DNA of 53,619 nt. Source: Dethiosulfatibacter aminovorans DSM 17477 (GTDB taxonomy: Bacteria > Bacillota > Clostridia > Tissierellales > Dethiosulfatibacteraceae). Of the stretch, positions 44,821 through 53,201 are shown piece after piece (positions within the stretch are counted from its first letter, which is position 1; each line of letters starts with the position of its first letter). The stretch is from NCBI RefSeq assembly GCF_900142005.1, contig NZ_FQZL01000026.1:1-53619 (forward strand), read 5' to 3'. A model generated the notes under the pieces. The model did not search any database, had not been told where the DNA came from, and saw only the letters and a program-made list of their open reading frames with translations. The position numbers and the translations under genes were made by a program.

Positions 44821-44904
44821 AATATTTCTCCTCAAAAGAACACTGCTTTGCCTCATTTGTTGAACAAGCAGTTATTTGAAATGTGAATGAAACTTTCCAA
44901 ATCT

Positions 44905-44932
44905 ATAAAATAAAAGCAGGATAAATCCTACT
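44905..44932 (-). terminator. terminator overlapping the PHP gene stop
   Basis: Minus-strand hairpin AGTAGGA / TCCTGCT (one G-U pair, 4-base loop) followed by TTTTATTTTATAG; the upstream arm contains the PHP stop codon TAG. It likely ends the hydrogenase-like signalling operon. Confidence 0.7.
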
Positions 44933-45620
44933 TTCCAAGTCCTATATATTTTATCATCGATTCAATGCTGTCACAATCAAAATAGTTTAAAGGCTCCGAA
45001 ATATCTTCAAGCCTGTGGGCATCTGAATTATAGATTTTCTTGTACTTCTCTGTTAACCTGTTTTCATACTCCTTCGATTCCACTTCTACAAATTCAAAAT
45101 CATATTCCGGCGGTATGAATCCAAGTACTCCAATAATCCCATTGGATTTCTTTTCTACATGGGCAGGCATCACAACTCCATTGACCGCCTTTACCATTCC
45201 GATTATGTCCTTTATTGTAAAGGTTGTAGCATTAATAAGAAGCTTTTCAAGGGTTCCCCTTGGATTATCCATTTCATCATAGATTGTCTGTTCTCCAAAG
45301 ATTTCAGGTCTGTTCTTTATATCCGGCAAAGCATCATAAAGCTTGTCTGAAACAATCTTTGCATCTTCATAAGTATTGAAGTATGCAAGGATATGCACCT
45401 CTTCCCTTGAAGTGATTTCTATTCCGGGAATCACTTTCATGCCGGTCTTGTCTGCAACTGCCTTTACGGCAGGGTAGTTCTCAACCGTATTGTGATCAGT
45501 CACGGATATTATATCAAGCCCCTTGATTATTGACATGTTCACAATATTGTTTGGAGTCATCTCCTTCTCCCCGCAGGGGGACAGTCCCGAATGGATATGG
45601 AGATCATAGTAAATCTTCAT
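44928..45620 (-). CDS. PHP-domain phosphoesterase
   Basis: 230-residue PHP (polymerase and histidinol phosphatase) metal-dependent phosphoesterase. Motif YYDLHIHSGLSPCG (H-x-H) at residues 4-17, TDHNT at about 42-46 and GIEITSREEVHILAYF at about 66-81 give the metal ligands, and NSDAHRLED near residue 195 is the late motif. The family acts on nucleotide or sugar phosphates or as a nuclease; the precise substrate is unknown. ATG overlaps the DRTGG gene stop by one base. Its partners in the unit are a DRTGG protein and a hydrogenase-like protein. Confidence 0.88.
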   Translation of the reverse strand: MKIYYDLHIHSGLSPCGEKEMTPNNIVNMSIIKGLDIISVTDHNTVENYPAVKAVADKTGMKVIPGIEITSREEVHILAYFNTYEDAKIVSDKLYDALPDIKNRPEIFGEQTIYDEMDNPRGTLEKLLINATTFTIKDIIGMVKAVNGVVMPAHVEKKSNGIIGVLGFIPPEYDFEFVEVESKEYENRLTEKYKKIYNSDAHRLEDISEPLNYFDCDSIESMIKYIGLGK

Positions 45621-45955
45621 TACATTCCAAGGTCGTGAAGCCTGCAGGCAAGGTCATATGCAGGAAGGCCGGATTTAAGAATGACAATATCCATATCAGC
45701 CGCCTTTTCAATAGTGTCTTCATCCACTTCCATGTTTTCAGCCACCAGAATAGCCGCCAGTTCCAAAAGATCTGCTATTGCAACAACATTAATGTGGGTC
45801 TGGATAGTTATCCATACTTCATCGTGCTTTGCCTTCGCCATTACAAGACTAAGCAGGTCGCCAATATATACGCCCTCCGCCTCGATATTACTTATACCTG
45901 TTTCACCTGTAATTATTTCCAGTTCCAGTTCCTCTATTATTGTACTGAGTTTCAT
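45620..45955 (-). CDS. DRTGG-domain small protein (copy 1)
   Basis: 111-residue soluble protein, the size of a lone DRTGG-fold ligand-binding domain (the domain seen in phosphotransacetylase N-terminal parts and CBS regulators), with conserved GVYIGDLLSLVM and VVAIADLLELAAILVAE. It has no DNA-binding or catalytic domain. It overlaps the PHP gene by one base and follows the hydrogenase-like gene by four. Probable regulatory or scaffold unit of the signalling operon. Confidence 0.75.
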   Translation of the reverse strand: MKLSTIIEELELEIITGETGISNIEAEGVYIGDLLSLVMAKAKHDEVWITIQTHINVVAIADLLELAAILVAENMEVDEDTIEKAADMDIVILKSGLPAYDLACRLHDLGM

Positions 45956-45959
45956 AAAA

Positions 45960-47213
45960 TCAGCTCCTATTTCTCAATTTAAGTATTACACAGCTGTCCA
46001 GCTCATTTATTCCATCAACTATGTCTTCTGCCAATGCCCTGCATGTTGGTGATCCACAGGAACCGCAATCAAGCCTTGGAAGGATGCCATAAATCTTCTC
46101 TATTTCCTCCATCCTTTTAATAGCCGCCTTAAGGTCCACTTTCTTTTCAATCATGTCTTTAAGGTCCAGTTCGTCTTCGAAATATCCCAGTTCTTCAAAT
46201 TCATCGAATTTTTCCAAATCGTCGTTGAGAACCATGGACTCATCTGTATTCTTTATTATATAGTTAATATTGTTTTTTGCAACAAATGGATTTTCAAAAT
46301 TGAAGGATCCGCCTACGCAACTGCCGTTACATGACATAAGCTCTACAAAATCAACATGATCAAGCTTTCCAAGCTCTATTTCATCAAGTATGTCCATTAC
46401 GTTTTCTATTCCGGAAACAGCTATACTGTTGTCTGCATTTACAGCCTTGGCCTGCCCTCCGGATATGCACCATTGAAGTCCAGTCAGAGATGGCGTTGAA
46501 AAACACATGTCATCCTGCATCTTTATGGCTCTCACGAGATCTCCATATATTTCCTTAAATGAAATAACCTTATCTATACTTGAGCCGCTCGTTCCTACAG
46601 GCTTTTTGACACTGATTGCCTTGGCAGGGCAAGGAGAAATATAAAAAACCTCTATTGGTTTGTTTGATTTCCTAAATATTTCCTTAACTTTTCTTATTGC
46701 AAGCTTTGCAGCAATCTCCATGGGAGACTGGATTTCGATCATATGCTCCAGTAATGACGGGTACTTAACTTTAATCAGCCTTATTACAGCAGGACAGTTT
46801 GAATTTATGAGAGGTTTGAGGACATCCTTTTCCCTTAGTTTCTTATCGATGGCCTTGGATACCAGTTCTGCTCCCCAGCTTTCGTCATAGACATAGTCAA
46901 ATCCTATGGAAAGCAGGGCTCTGTGTATCTTGCATGTTTCAGTTCCATGACCGAACTGTCCATATACCGTAACGGAGGGTATTACAATTGATATCTTGTC
47001 CTTGTCAATATCTTCAATCTTGTCGGTACTGGGTGCATATGCATTGTACGGACAAACCCGTATGCATTCACCACAGTGTATGCATTTTTCAATATTTATT
47101 ATTGCCTTTTTATTTACAACCCGTATTGCTTCCGTAGGGCATTTTCTCATGCAGTTTGTACAACCCTGACATTTATCCTTATCAAGAAAAAAAGCTCTGT
47201 CCAATAATTTCAC
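45960..47213 (-). CDS. [FeFe]-hydrogenase-like sensory protein
   Basis: 417-residue iron-sulfur protein: two [4Fe-4S] motifs (Cys15/18/21/25 and Cys44/47/50/54), a hydrogenase catalytic-domain fold, then a CGSCGSPTC cluster domain at 383-391. H-cluster loops: L1 reads NSNCP (137-141) instead of TSCCP, so the proton-transfer Cys is Asn while the cluster-ligating Cys140 stays; L2 is SPCPAK (193-198); L3 is ELMSCNGSC (291-299), with both cysteines. Loss of the proton-transfer Cys is the mark of sensory (HydS-type) enzymes. In an operon with DRTGG, ATPase and PHP proteins, it is most likely a redox or H2 sensor with little or no turnover. No PAS domain is fused. Confidence 0.85.
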   Translation of the reverse strand: MKLLDRAFFLDKDKCQGCTNCMRKCPTEAIRVVNKKAIINIEKCIHCGECIRVCPYNAYAPSTDKIEDIDKDKISIVIPSVTVYGQFGHGTETCKIHRALLSIGFDYVYDESWGAELVSKAIDKKLREKDVLKPLINSNCPAVIRLIKVKYPSLLEHMIEIQSPMEIAAKLAIRKVKEIFRKSNKPIEVFYISPCPAKAISVKKPVGTSGSSIDKVISFKEIYGDLVRAIKMQDDMCFSTPSLTGLQWCISGGQAKAVNADNSIAVSGIENVMDILDEIELGKLDHVDFVELMSCNGSCVGGSFNFENPFVAKNNINYIIKNTDESMVLNDDLEKFDEFEELGYFEDELDLKDMIEKKVDLKAAIKRMEEIEKIYGILPRLDCGSCGSPTCRALAEDIVDGINELDSCVILKLRNRS

Positions 47214-47216
47214 CTT

Positions 47217-47642
47217 CTAATCCATAATTATATCAATCTCTATCTTTGTCCCACTACTGCTCGACTCTATTTTGAAGCCATCTGCATTTTTCCTTATATT
47301 GGGCAATCCCATACCGGCACCAAAACCCAGCTCCCTTGCCTTCCTGTCTGCTGTTGAAAAACCTTCAGACAAGGCAAGTTCAATATCTTCAATGCCCGGA
47401 CCTCTGTCCTGAGCCTTGATCCTGATTCTGTCGTCATAAATTTCAAGTATAATTTTCCCTCCATGTGAATGGATAATGATATTGATTTCAGCCTCGTATG
47501 ATATGATTGCCACCCTTCTTACCAGCTGAGGAGATATTCCAAGGTTCTTAAGGACCCTCTTAATAGCGCTGGAAGCCTTTCCGGCAAGGTCAAAATCATC
47601 CGTCACAACTTCGTGTTCATATTTTTTAATCAAGTTTCCCAT
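47217..47642 (-). CDS. anti-sigma-factor-like HATPase protein
   Basis: 141-residue protein of the RsbW/SpoIIAB-type ATPase fold: AIISYEAEINIIIHSHGG is the N-box region, DRGPGIEDIELAL the G1 box and LGFGAGMGLPNIRKNAD the G2 box. It has no His acceptor. It overlaps the DRTGG gene by 17 bases and precedes the hydrogenase-like gene by three. It may bind a partner switch protein as part of the sensor unit; the partner is not in the window. Confidence 0.8.
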   Translation of the reverse strand: MGNLIKKYEHEVVTDDFDLAGKASSAIKRVLKNLGISPQLVRRVAIISYEAEINIIIHSHGGKIILEIYDDRIRIKAQDRGPGIEDIELALSEGFSTADRKARELGFGAGMGLPNIRKNADGFKIESSSSGTKIEIDIIMD

Positions 47643-47991
47643 CGCTAAATCCTTTTACTCCATTAGCATACAAGATTCCACATGAATTATACATATTGTA
47701 GTCCGTGGTCAGAAGAGTAATATTGTTTTCCCTGGCCATTTCAATTATTTCAGGCTTGGGCTGCTTACCTCTTACAAGAATTATTACAGCCAAATCAAGC
47801 ATTTCAGCAGTTCGTATCAACTGAAGATTGTTCAATCCGGAAACCAAAACAGCATTGTCGTCAAGATATTCAGAAGCCAGCACATCACTCATGAGATCGG
47901 AAGCATAAGCTCCTACAATATCCTTATTCAACTGTTCGTCGCAAGAGTGAACATTTGCATTCAACAATTCTTTTATTTCAAATACTTTCAT
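47626..47991 (-). CDS. DRTGG-domain small protein (copy 2)
   Basis: 121-residue soluble protein of the same single-domain size as copy 1, with DIVGAYASDLMSDVLA and GLNNLQLIRTAEMLDLAVIILVRG, the DRTGG pattern. It opens the five-gene signalling operon behind a consensus promoter. The start is ATG 47991, five bases after GGAGG; four upstream codons lie in the ribosome site. Role: ligand- or partner-binding, inferred. Confidence 0.78.
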   Translation of the reverse strand: MKVFEIKELLNANVHSCDEQLNKDIVGAYASDLMSDVLASEYLDDNAVLVSGLNNLQLIRTAEMLDLAVIILVRGKQPKPEIIEMARENNITLLTTDYNMYNSCGILYANGVKGFSDGKLD

Positions 47992-48040
47992 AATATCCTC
48001 CAAATAACTAAAATTCTCAGAACATAGAGTCCTTCGAATT

Positions 48041-48068
48041 ATCGGTCAATCTAAACATTCAGACCGAT
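48041..48068. promoter_or_regulatory. dyad in leader of the hydrogenase-like operon
   Basis: ATCGGTC (48041-48047) and GACCGAT (48062-48068) form a 7-bp inverted repeat with a 14-base loop, about 15 bases downstream of the predicted start site. It may be a roadblock operator or an RNA stem. Confidence 0.4.
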
Positions 48069-48089
48069 TAATAACAATACCTTACATGA

Positions 48090-48118
48090 AGTATATCATT
48101 TTGTTAAATATTTGTCAA
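48090..48118 (-). promoter_or_regulatory. promoter of the hydrogenase-like signalling operon, with Rex-like site
   Basis: Minus-strand TTGACA (48113-48118), a 17-bp spacer and TATACT (48090-48095). The -35 lies inside the end of cobD. The plus-strand 18-mer TTGTTAAATATTTGTCAA at 48101-48118 fits the Rex box TTGTTAA-N4-TTAACAA at 12 of 14 positions and covers the -35 and spacer, so NADH-sensing repression is plausible. Confidence 0.6.
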
Positions 48119-49138
48119 ACTTATTTGCGACAATATTTCCATAAAATAATCGTTGTCTTCTTTAGACTTAACTGCTACTCTTATGTATCCACCTTCCAGC
48201 GTCTTGAAGTTTTTGGTGTGTCTTGTCACTATTCCCTTTTTCATAAGCTTTTCAATGATTTCATCATCATTATCAACCTTGATTAAAAAGAAATTCACCT
48301 TGGTGTCCAATACTTCAAATCCATGTTTCCTTATTTTACCAATGAATCTTTTTCTTTCATTTTTATAGTAATCCCTTGTATTCATGATATATTTTTCACA
48401 ATCCAGGTATTGGACAGCAAGCTTTTGAGCTATTGAATTAACACTCCAAGTAGGATGTATCACCTCAAGTTCTGCAGCATTCTTTTCATCTGTCAGTACA
48501 TAACCTATCCTTATACCTGAAAGATTAAATATCTTTGTTAATGATTTCATTATATATATATTGTCAAATTCCTTGATGAGATCCGTTGTATGGCATTCAT
48601 CTTCTAGAAAGAATGAATATGCCTCGTCAAATACGACCTTTATATTCTTACCTTTGCAATATGCCGCTATATCTCTTATTTCACCAACATCCATGAAGCT
48701 TCCTGTAGGGTTGTTGGGGTTGCAAATAAACAAAAGATCAACGTCCTCCAGTGCAAATATGTCTTCTGCTGAAAATATGTCCAGGATTTCAACACCATAT
48801 CCCTTCAGCGCTTTTTCATATTCAGAGTACAGAGGCTGCAACAACACCGCTCTCCCTCCTGCATGGATTGATGCAAGCATATATATGAATTCATTCGTAC
48901 CGCTGCAGACAATAATCTCACCTTCCCTGCAGCTTTCAATTGAAGCAAGAGTGCTTTTCAATTCCAGACATTCGTCATCAGGATAAGTGCTTACAATTTT
49001 GTTGAAGTCGAAATCCATCTCAAGGTTGAATTCCAGGACATTTGTATTTGTGCTGAAATCAATTACCCTTTCCGGCATTTCAATGCCCAGTTTGCTGTAT
49101 AACTTGTCAGGGTTTGCACCATGCATTCTGTATTTCAT
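48104..49138 (-). CDS. cobD: PLP-dependent aminotransferase-fold protein, probable L-threonine-O-3-phosphate decarboxylase (CobD)
   Basis: 344-residue fold type I PLP enzyme with the Schiff-base motif SLTKIFNLSGIRIGY (Lys near 220) and CNPNNPTG. By fold alone it could be a histidinol-phosphate aminotransferase, but the HGAN N-terminus (MHGANPDKLYSKLGI) and position behind cbiB and cbiP point to CobD, which makes aminopropanol phosphate for the cobalamin loop. ATG overlaps the cbiB stop by four bases. The -35 of the next operon lies in its last codons. Confidence 0.86.
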   Translation of the reverse strand: MKYRMHGANPDKLYSKLGIEMPERVIDFSTNTNVLEFNLEMDFDFNKIVSTYPDDECLELKSTLASIESCREGEIIVCSGTNEFIYMLASIHAGGRAVLLQPLYSEYEKALKGYGVEILDIFSAEDIFALEDVDLLFICNPNNPTGSFMDVGEIRDIAAYCKGKNIKVVFDEAYSFFLEDECHTTDLIKEFDNIYIMKSLTKIFNLSGIRIGYVLTDEKNAAELEVIHPTWSVNSIAQKLAVQYLDCEKYIMNTRDYYKNERKRFIGKIRKHGFEVLDTKVNFFLIKVDNDDEIIEKLMKKGIVTRHTKNFKTLEGGYIRVAVKSKEDNDYFMEILSQISLTNI

Positions 49139-50073
49139 ATAACTACTCCAATTGTTAATATTATTATAGCAAGAACATCTGTAGCCACAAGAATCTTGTT
49201 GGTTCTGTAAATGTCTCTACCTTTTACTTCTTCATTCCTGTCTCCTATGACAGGTTTTTTTACTATTTTCCCAAAATACTTGTTTTCACCGCCAAGCTGT
49301 ATATTCAACAACCCTGCAACCACGCTTTCGGAATGAGCCGAGTTGGGACTGCTGTGATTTCCCCTGTCCCTTCTGAATATCCTTATCCCGTTTTTCCAGT
49401 CATATCCTAGTATCATACCCGCCACAAGCATTAGCAAGCTTCCAAGCCTTGCCGGTATGAAATTCAATACATCGTCAAACTTTGCAGAAAAATATCCGAA
49501 GTCCATATACCTGTTATTTTTGTATCCAACCATGGAATCAAGAGTGTTCACAGTCTTGTATAGGTATCCGAAAACAAGGCCCATCCCAAATATATTTCCA
49601 ACAAGAATATAAAACAGAGGAGCAACAAATCCATCTATGGTGTTTTCAGCCGAAGTTTCTATGGCAGCCTTTATTACCGATTCTTCGTCAAGCTCCTCAG
49701 TATCCCTTCCAACAAGATACGAAAGCTTTTTCCTTGCTTCCACTACTCCCTCCTCATTCAAGGAGGTATATACATCCTCCGTCAGATCCTTCAAGGTCTT
49801 CACAGAGGGAATGAGGTACATGAAATATACGGAAACCGCAGCATGCAACCATCCGTTGAAGGAAAAAATCCTGTCTAGGGCAAAGACAGAAAGTCCCACT
49901 ACAGTCATGGACAGCAACAGTAAAAGCAGTCCTGCAATTTTTTTATTTCTCAATTTGTACAGCATCTTCTCAAGATATGAAATCAAATTTCCAACAAGTA
50001 TTATTGGATGTTTCCATATGCACCTGTCGCCCAACAACAAGTCAAGTACGAGGGCTGCAATGACAATATGCAT
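49135..50073 (-). CDS. cbiB: adenosylcobinamide-phosphate synthase CbiB
   Basis: 312-residue membrane enzyme that joins aminopropanol phosphate to adenosylcobyric acid. LDLLLGDRCIWKHPIILVG at the N-terminus and the central SAENTIDGFVAPLFY and HSSPNSAHSESVVAGLLNIQLGG are family hallmarks; four or more TM segments. Overlaps cobD and follows cbiP by one base. Confidence 0.93.
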   Translation of the reverse strand: MHIVIAALVLDLLLGDRCIWKHPIILVGNLISYLEKMLYKLRNKKIAGLLLLLLSMTVVGLSVFALDRIFSFNGWLHAAVSVYFMYLIPSVKTLKDLTEDVYTSLNEEGVVEARKKLSYLVGRDTEELDEESVIKAAIETSAENTIDGFVAPLFYILVGNIFGMGLVFGYLYKTVNTLDSMVGYKNNRYMDFGYFSAKFDDVLNFIPARLGSLLMLVAGMILGYDWKNGIRIFRRDRGNHSSPNSAHSESVVAGLLNIQLGGENKYFGKIVKKPVIGDRNEEVKGRDIYRTNKILVATDVLAIIILTIGVVI

Positions 50074-50074
50074 T

Positions 50075-51562
50075 CTATACCTCTCTGTTTATTATTTTCA
50101 TTATGTAGTCTATGTCAAGATGCTCCTCGGCATAGGCAGCGAGCTTCTCGTATGATTCTTCCTTTATCTTGTCCGTATCCACAACATCCCTGAGTTCCAT
50201 GCTGTATTTCTTCCTGATCATGTTGAGCCAGTCATTTCTCAGTACATCATTATGGAAAACATTATGAAGATAGGTTCCGAAAACCCTTCCTCCATCATAG
50301 ATACATCCGTCTTTTGTTCCGTCTTCAAGAAGTGCAAAATAGTCGCAGTCCTCCAGGAATTCCGTTCTTCCAAGATGTATTTCATATCCGTCTATTTCCT
50401 GGTCAGAGAATATATTGTCAATCCTTCCCTTTGTTTGCCTAACCTGTTTTTCTCCTATGAATACAGTTTCTACAGGTAGCATGTCCAGGCCGTCCATTTC
50501 TTCGTACTGGATACTGTCTACATTGTCGGGATCTTTCAGTTTTCTGCCCATTATCTGATATCCGCCACAGATACCTGCTATTACTCCGCCTCTTTCATTG
50601 TATTCCTTTAGCTTTTCATACATTCCGCTTTCAACCAGGGATTGGAGATCGTCCGATGTACTCTTGGTACCTGGTATAATTACCGCATGAGGATTTCCAA
50701 ATTCCTTGGGGTCCTTGACTATTCTGACGCTTACGTCATTCTCATGAATGAATGCTTCCACATCAGTATTGTTGCTTACCCTTTCAAGATGGACAACTGC
50801 AATGTCTATAGGATTTGCAACATCATACTGAAAGAGAAGATGCTTGCTTTGCGCATCTTCGGTTTCTATGTAAAGATCCGTAAGGTATGGCAGTACACCC
50901 ACAACCTTGATTCCATATTCTTCCTCCAGCCAGTCAAGACCATCTTCCAAAAGCTTGATATCTCCCCTGAACTTGTTGAATATGACTCCCTTGAATCTGT
51001 GTCTATGCTCCTTCAAGAGTTCAAGCGTTCCTACAACACTTGCAAAGGAACCGCCTCTGTCTATGTCGGTAACAAGGATCACTCCGACATCAGCAATGTC
51101 CGCAACCCTCATGTTTACTATTTCACGGTCATTCAGGTTAACCTCTGCAGGCGAACCTGCTCCCTCTATCACCAGACATCCATAGTCTTCCGACAGTTTG
51201 TCTATTGATGTCTTAATCGCCTCCACACCATGTTTAAGTGCAAAGTCCTTTCTATAGTCAAATCCCGAATAGGCGTTGAATACCTTTCCAAAAAGCACCA
51301 CTTCACTCTGTGTATCCCTTGTAGGCTTTAAAAGTATGGGATTCATATATACTGAAGCCTTGGCTCTTGCCGCCTCAGCCTGTACTCCCTGTGCTCTTGA
51401 AATCTCCTGTCCGTCTTCTGCCGCATAGGAGTTGTTTGACATATTCTGTGACTTGAATGGAGCCGGTTTGAGCCCCCTGTTGGACAAGACACGGCATATA
51501 GCTGTAGTCACATAGCTTTTACCCGAATCCGAGCTTGTCCCTTGTATCATTATACCTTTCAT
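50075..51562 (-). CDS. cbiP: cobyric acid synthase CbiP (CobQ)
   Basis: Glutamine-dependent amidotransferase that amidates four side chains of adenosylcobyrinic a,c-diamide. The 495-residue protein has a P-loop-like dethiobiotin-synthetase domain (GTSSDSGKSYVTTAICR, residues 8-24) and a class I glutaminase domain with nucleophile Cys in GICGGYQIMG and the later His in GTYLHNVF. First gene of cbiP-cbiB-cobD. No cobalamin riboswitch is visible in its leader. Earlier corrin genes are not in the window. Confidence 0.95.
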   Translation of the reverse strand: MKGIMIQGTSSDSGKSYVTTAICRVLSNRGLKPAPFKSQNMSNNSYAAEDGQEISRAQGVQAEAARAKASVYMNPILLKPTRDTQSEVVLFGKVFNAYSGFDYRKDFALKHGVEAIKTSIDKLSEDYGCLVIEGAGSPAEVNLNDREIVNMRVADIADVGVILVTDIDRGGSFASVVGTLELLKEHRHRFKGVIFNKFRGDIKLLEDGLDWLEEEYGIKVVGVLPYLTDLYIETEDAQSKHLLFQYDVANPIDIAVVHLERVSNNTDVEAFIHENDVSVRIVKDPKEFGNPHAVIIPGTKSTSDDLQSLVESGMYEKLKEYNERGGVIAGICGGYQIMGRKLKDPDNVDSIQYEEMDGLDMLPVETVFIGEKQVRQTKGRIDNIFSDQEIDGYEIHLGRTEFLEDCDYFALLEDGTKDGCIYDGGRVFGTYLHNVFHNDVLRNDWLNMIRKKYSMELRDVVDTDKIKEESYEKLAAYAEEHLDIDYIMKIINREV

Positions 51563-51862
51563 AATCCACCTCTGAAATTCTACTTATTTGATCATTCTTT
51601 TATAGCTGTTTTATTGCAGCTTAAATGCACTCTCTTCATTGGTTATCTGATTCTTTCAGTTTCCAAAACCATCTATTATTATATCATTTTTTAAATTTAT
51701 TACTATGATTTTTTCTTTGAAATCTATTGCATATTTTGTATATATTTTACCAAAATTTAATATTTTTCTTAAGAAATGTAAATATTGTTGCATTTTATTG
51801 TGCAAATATATGATGTATAATTATAGCAAGAAAGCAGCTAGAATGCTATTTAGGAGGATAAT
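51563..51862. other. divergent intergenic region cbiP / aminopeptidase
   Basis: A 300-bp AT-rich gap. A minus-strand extended -10 (TG-A-TATAAT, complement at 51678-51683) may serve cbiP, without a good -35. On the plus strand a TATAAT at about 51816 may serve the aminopeptidase. I found no riboswitch core: the conserved B12-box GCCACTG is absent. Confidence 0.45.
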
Positions 51863-53095
51863 ATGAATTTCAAGGAAAAATTAAAAAACTATGCTGATGT
51901 TATAATTACAAAGGGTATAAGCCTTAAGAAAGGACAAAAAGTGGAAATAAGGGCATCTCTTGAGGATGCCGAATTTGCCAGACTTCTGATGCAGAGAGCT
52001 TTCGACCACGGAGCAGCCGATGTTAACATAGCATGGATAGACTATCTGTCCAGGAAAATCAAATTCCTAAATGCCGCCCCTGAACTCTTTGACAAAGTTT
52101 ACGATTGGGAACAGAAAAGAATGGATATTCTGGGTGATGAAAAATGGTGCATAATAAACATAACCGCCCCTGACCCTGAAGTAATGAAGGAAGTAAATCC
52201 CGATACAATAGGCAGATGGTACAAATCCGCTGCCAAGGCTTTTGAAAGAAACAAGGTACTTCAGATGAGCTTTGAAACGAAATGGGTCATAGCCTTGGGT
52301 GCTTCGGCTCCGTGGGCGGAAAAGGTCTTTCCCGGCCTCAAGGGCGAAGAAGCCACGGAAAAGCTTTGGGAATACATATTCAAGGTATCCAGGGCAGACA
52401 ACGAGAATTGTGTAGAGATGTGGGATAATCATCTGAAAAACCTCAGATTCAGACACACCAGTCTGACGGAGAAGAATTTCAAAAAACTGAAATACTCAGG
52501 ACCGGGCACTGATTTTGAAGTGGAGCTCATAAAGGGAAGCAAATGGGTTGGCGGAAGCATGCCTGCTCCGGACGGCACTGACGTAGTTCCCAACATGCCT
52601 ACAGAAGAAGTATTCACAGTGCCTTCAAAATACACTGCCAAAGGAACTGTAAGCTGCACCATGCCCTTTGTGTACAACGGAAACATAATCAACGGCATAA
52701 GGCTTACCTTCGAAAAAGGCAAGGTTGTAGATTTCAGCGCTGAGAAGGGTCAAGAACTGCTTCAAACGTATCTGGAAACCGACGAAGGTGCCTCTTATCT
52801 TGGAGAACTTGCACTTGTCCCTGTCGACTCTCCCATATACGAACTTAACACTCTCTTTTTCAATACCCTATATGATGAAAATGCAGCCTGCCACATAGCA
52901 CTTGGAAACGCATTGTCAATGTGCATTGACGGTGGTGTAGAAGAGATGTCAAAAGAAGACAAAGAGGAGATGGGCTTCAACTCCTGCCCCGTACACCAGG
53001 ATATCATGATAGGTTCAGACAAGCTTGACATACTGGGAATTCACCAGGACGGCCAGGAAGAATATATCTTCAAGAACGGAAAATGGGCGTTCTAA
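51863..53095 (+). CDS. M29-family aminopeptidase (AmpS/PepS type)
   Basis: 410-residue cytoplasmic metalloaminopeptidase of the thermophilic aminopeptidase family. Metal-ligand regions seen: NMPTEEVFTVPSK (two Glu), DEGASYLGELALVP, and FNTLYDENAACHIALGNA followed by NSCPVHQDIMIGS, the usual order of M29. Starts MNFKEKLKNYADVII at ATG 51863 behind AGGAGG. Monocistronic and divergent from the cobalamin operon. It likely releases N-terminal amino acids from short peptides to feed fermentation; the preferred residue is unknown. Confidence 0.94.
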   Translation: MNFKEKLKNYADVIITKGISLKKGQKVEIRASLEDAEFARLLMQRAFDHGAADVNIAWIDYLSRKIKFLNAAPELFDKVYDWEQKRMDILGDEKWCIINITAPDPEVMKEVNPDTIGRWYKSAAKAFERNKVLQMSFETKWVIALGASAPWAEKVFPGLKGEEATEKLWEYIFKVSRADNENCVEMWDNHLKNLRFRHTSLTEKNFKKLKYSGPGTDFEVELIKGSKWVGGSMPAPDGTDVVPNMPTEEVFTVPSKYTAKGTVSCTMPFVYNGNIINGIRLTFEKGKVVDFSAEKGQELLQTYLETDEGASYLGELALVPVDSPIYELNTLFFNTLYDENAACHIALGNALSMCIDGGVEEMSKEDKEEMGFNSCPVHQDIMIGSDKLDILGIHQDGQEEYIFKNGKWAF

Positions 53096-53114
53096 TGTCC
53101 TCAATATAAAACTT

Positions 53115-53151
53115 AAAAAGCCTGATTCTCAGATTATGGGAATCAGGCTTT
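53115..53151. terminator. bidirectional terminator between convergent genes
   Basis: A 12-bp perfect stem (AAAGCCTGATTC / GAATCAGGCTTT, 11-base loop). On the minus strand it is followed by TTTTT, so it serves the NuoG-like gene well, and the plus-strand aminopeptidase less well. Confidence 0.82.
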
Positions 53152-53201
53152 AAATATACTATTTATCTGTCAAACAAATTTTGTCTTACCGTAATTGAAA
53201 T

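Noticed and set aside
49482..50155. Plus-strand open frames opposite cbiB
   Set aside because: Antisense to a gene with clear family motifs; no start signals.
51563..51862. Possible cobalamin riboswitch before cbiP
   Set aside because: The conserved B12-box and the expected ~200-base folded leader are not present.
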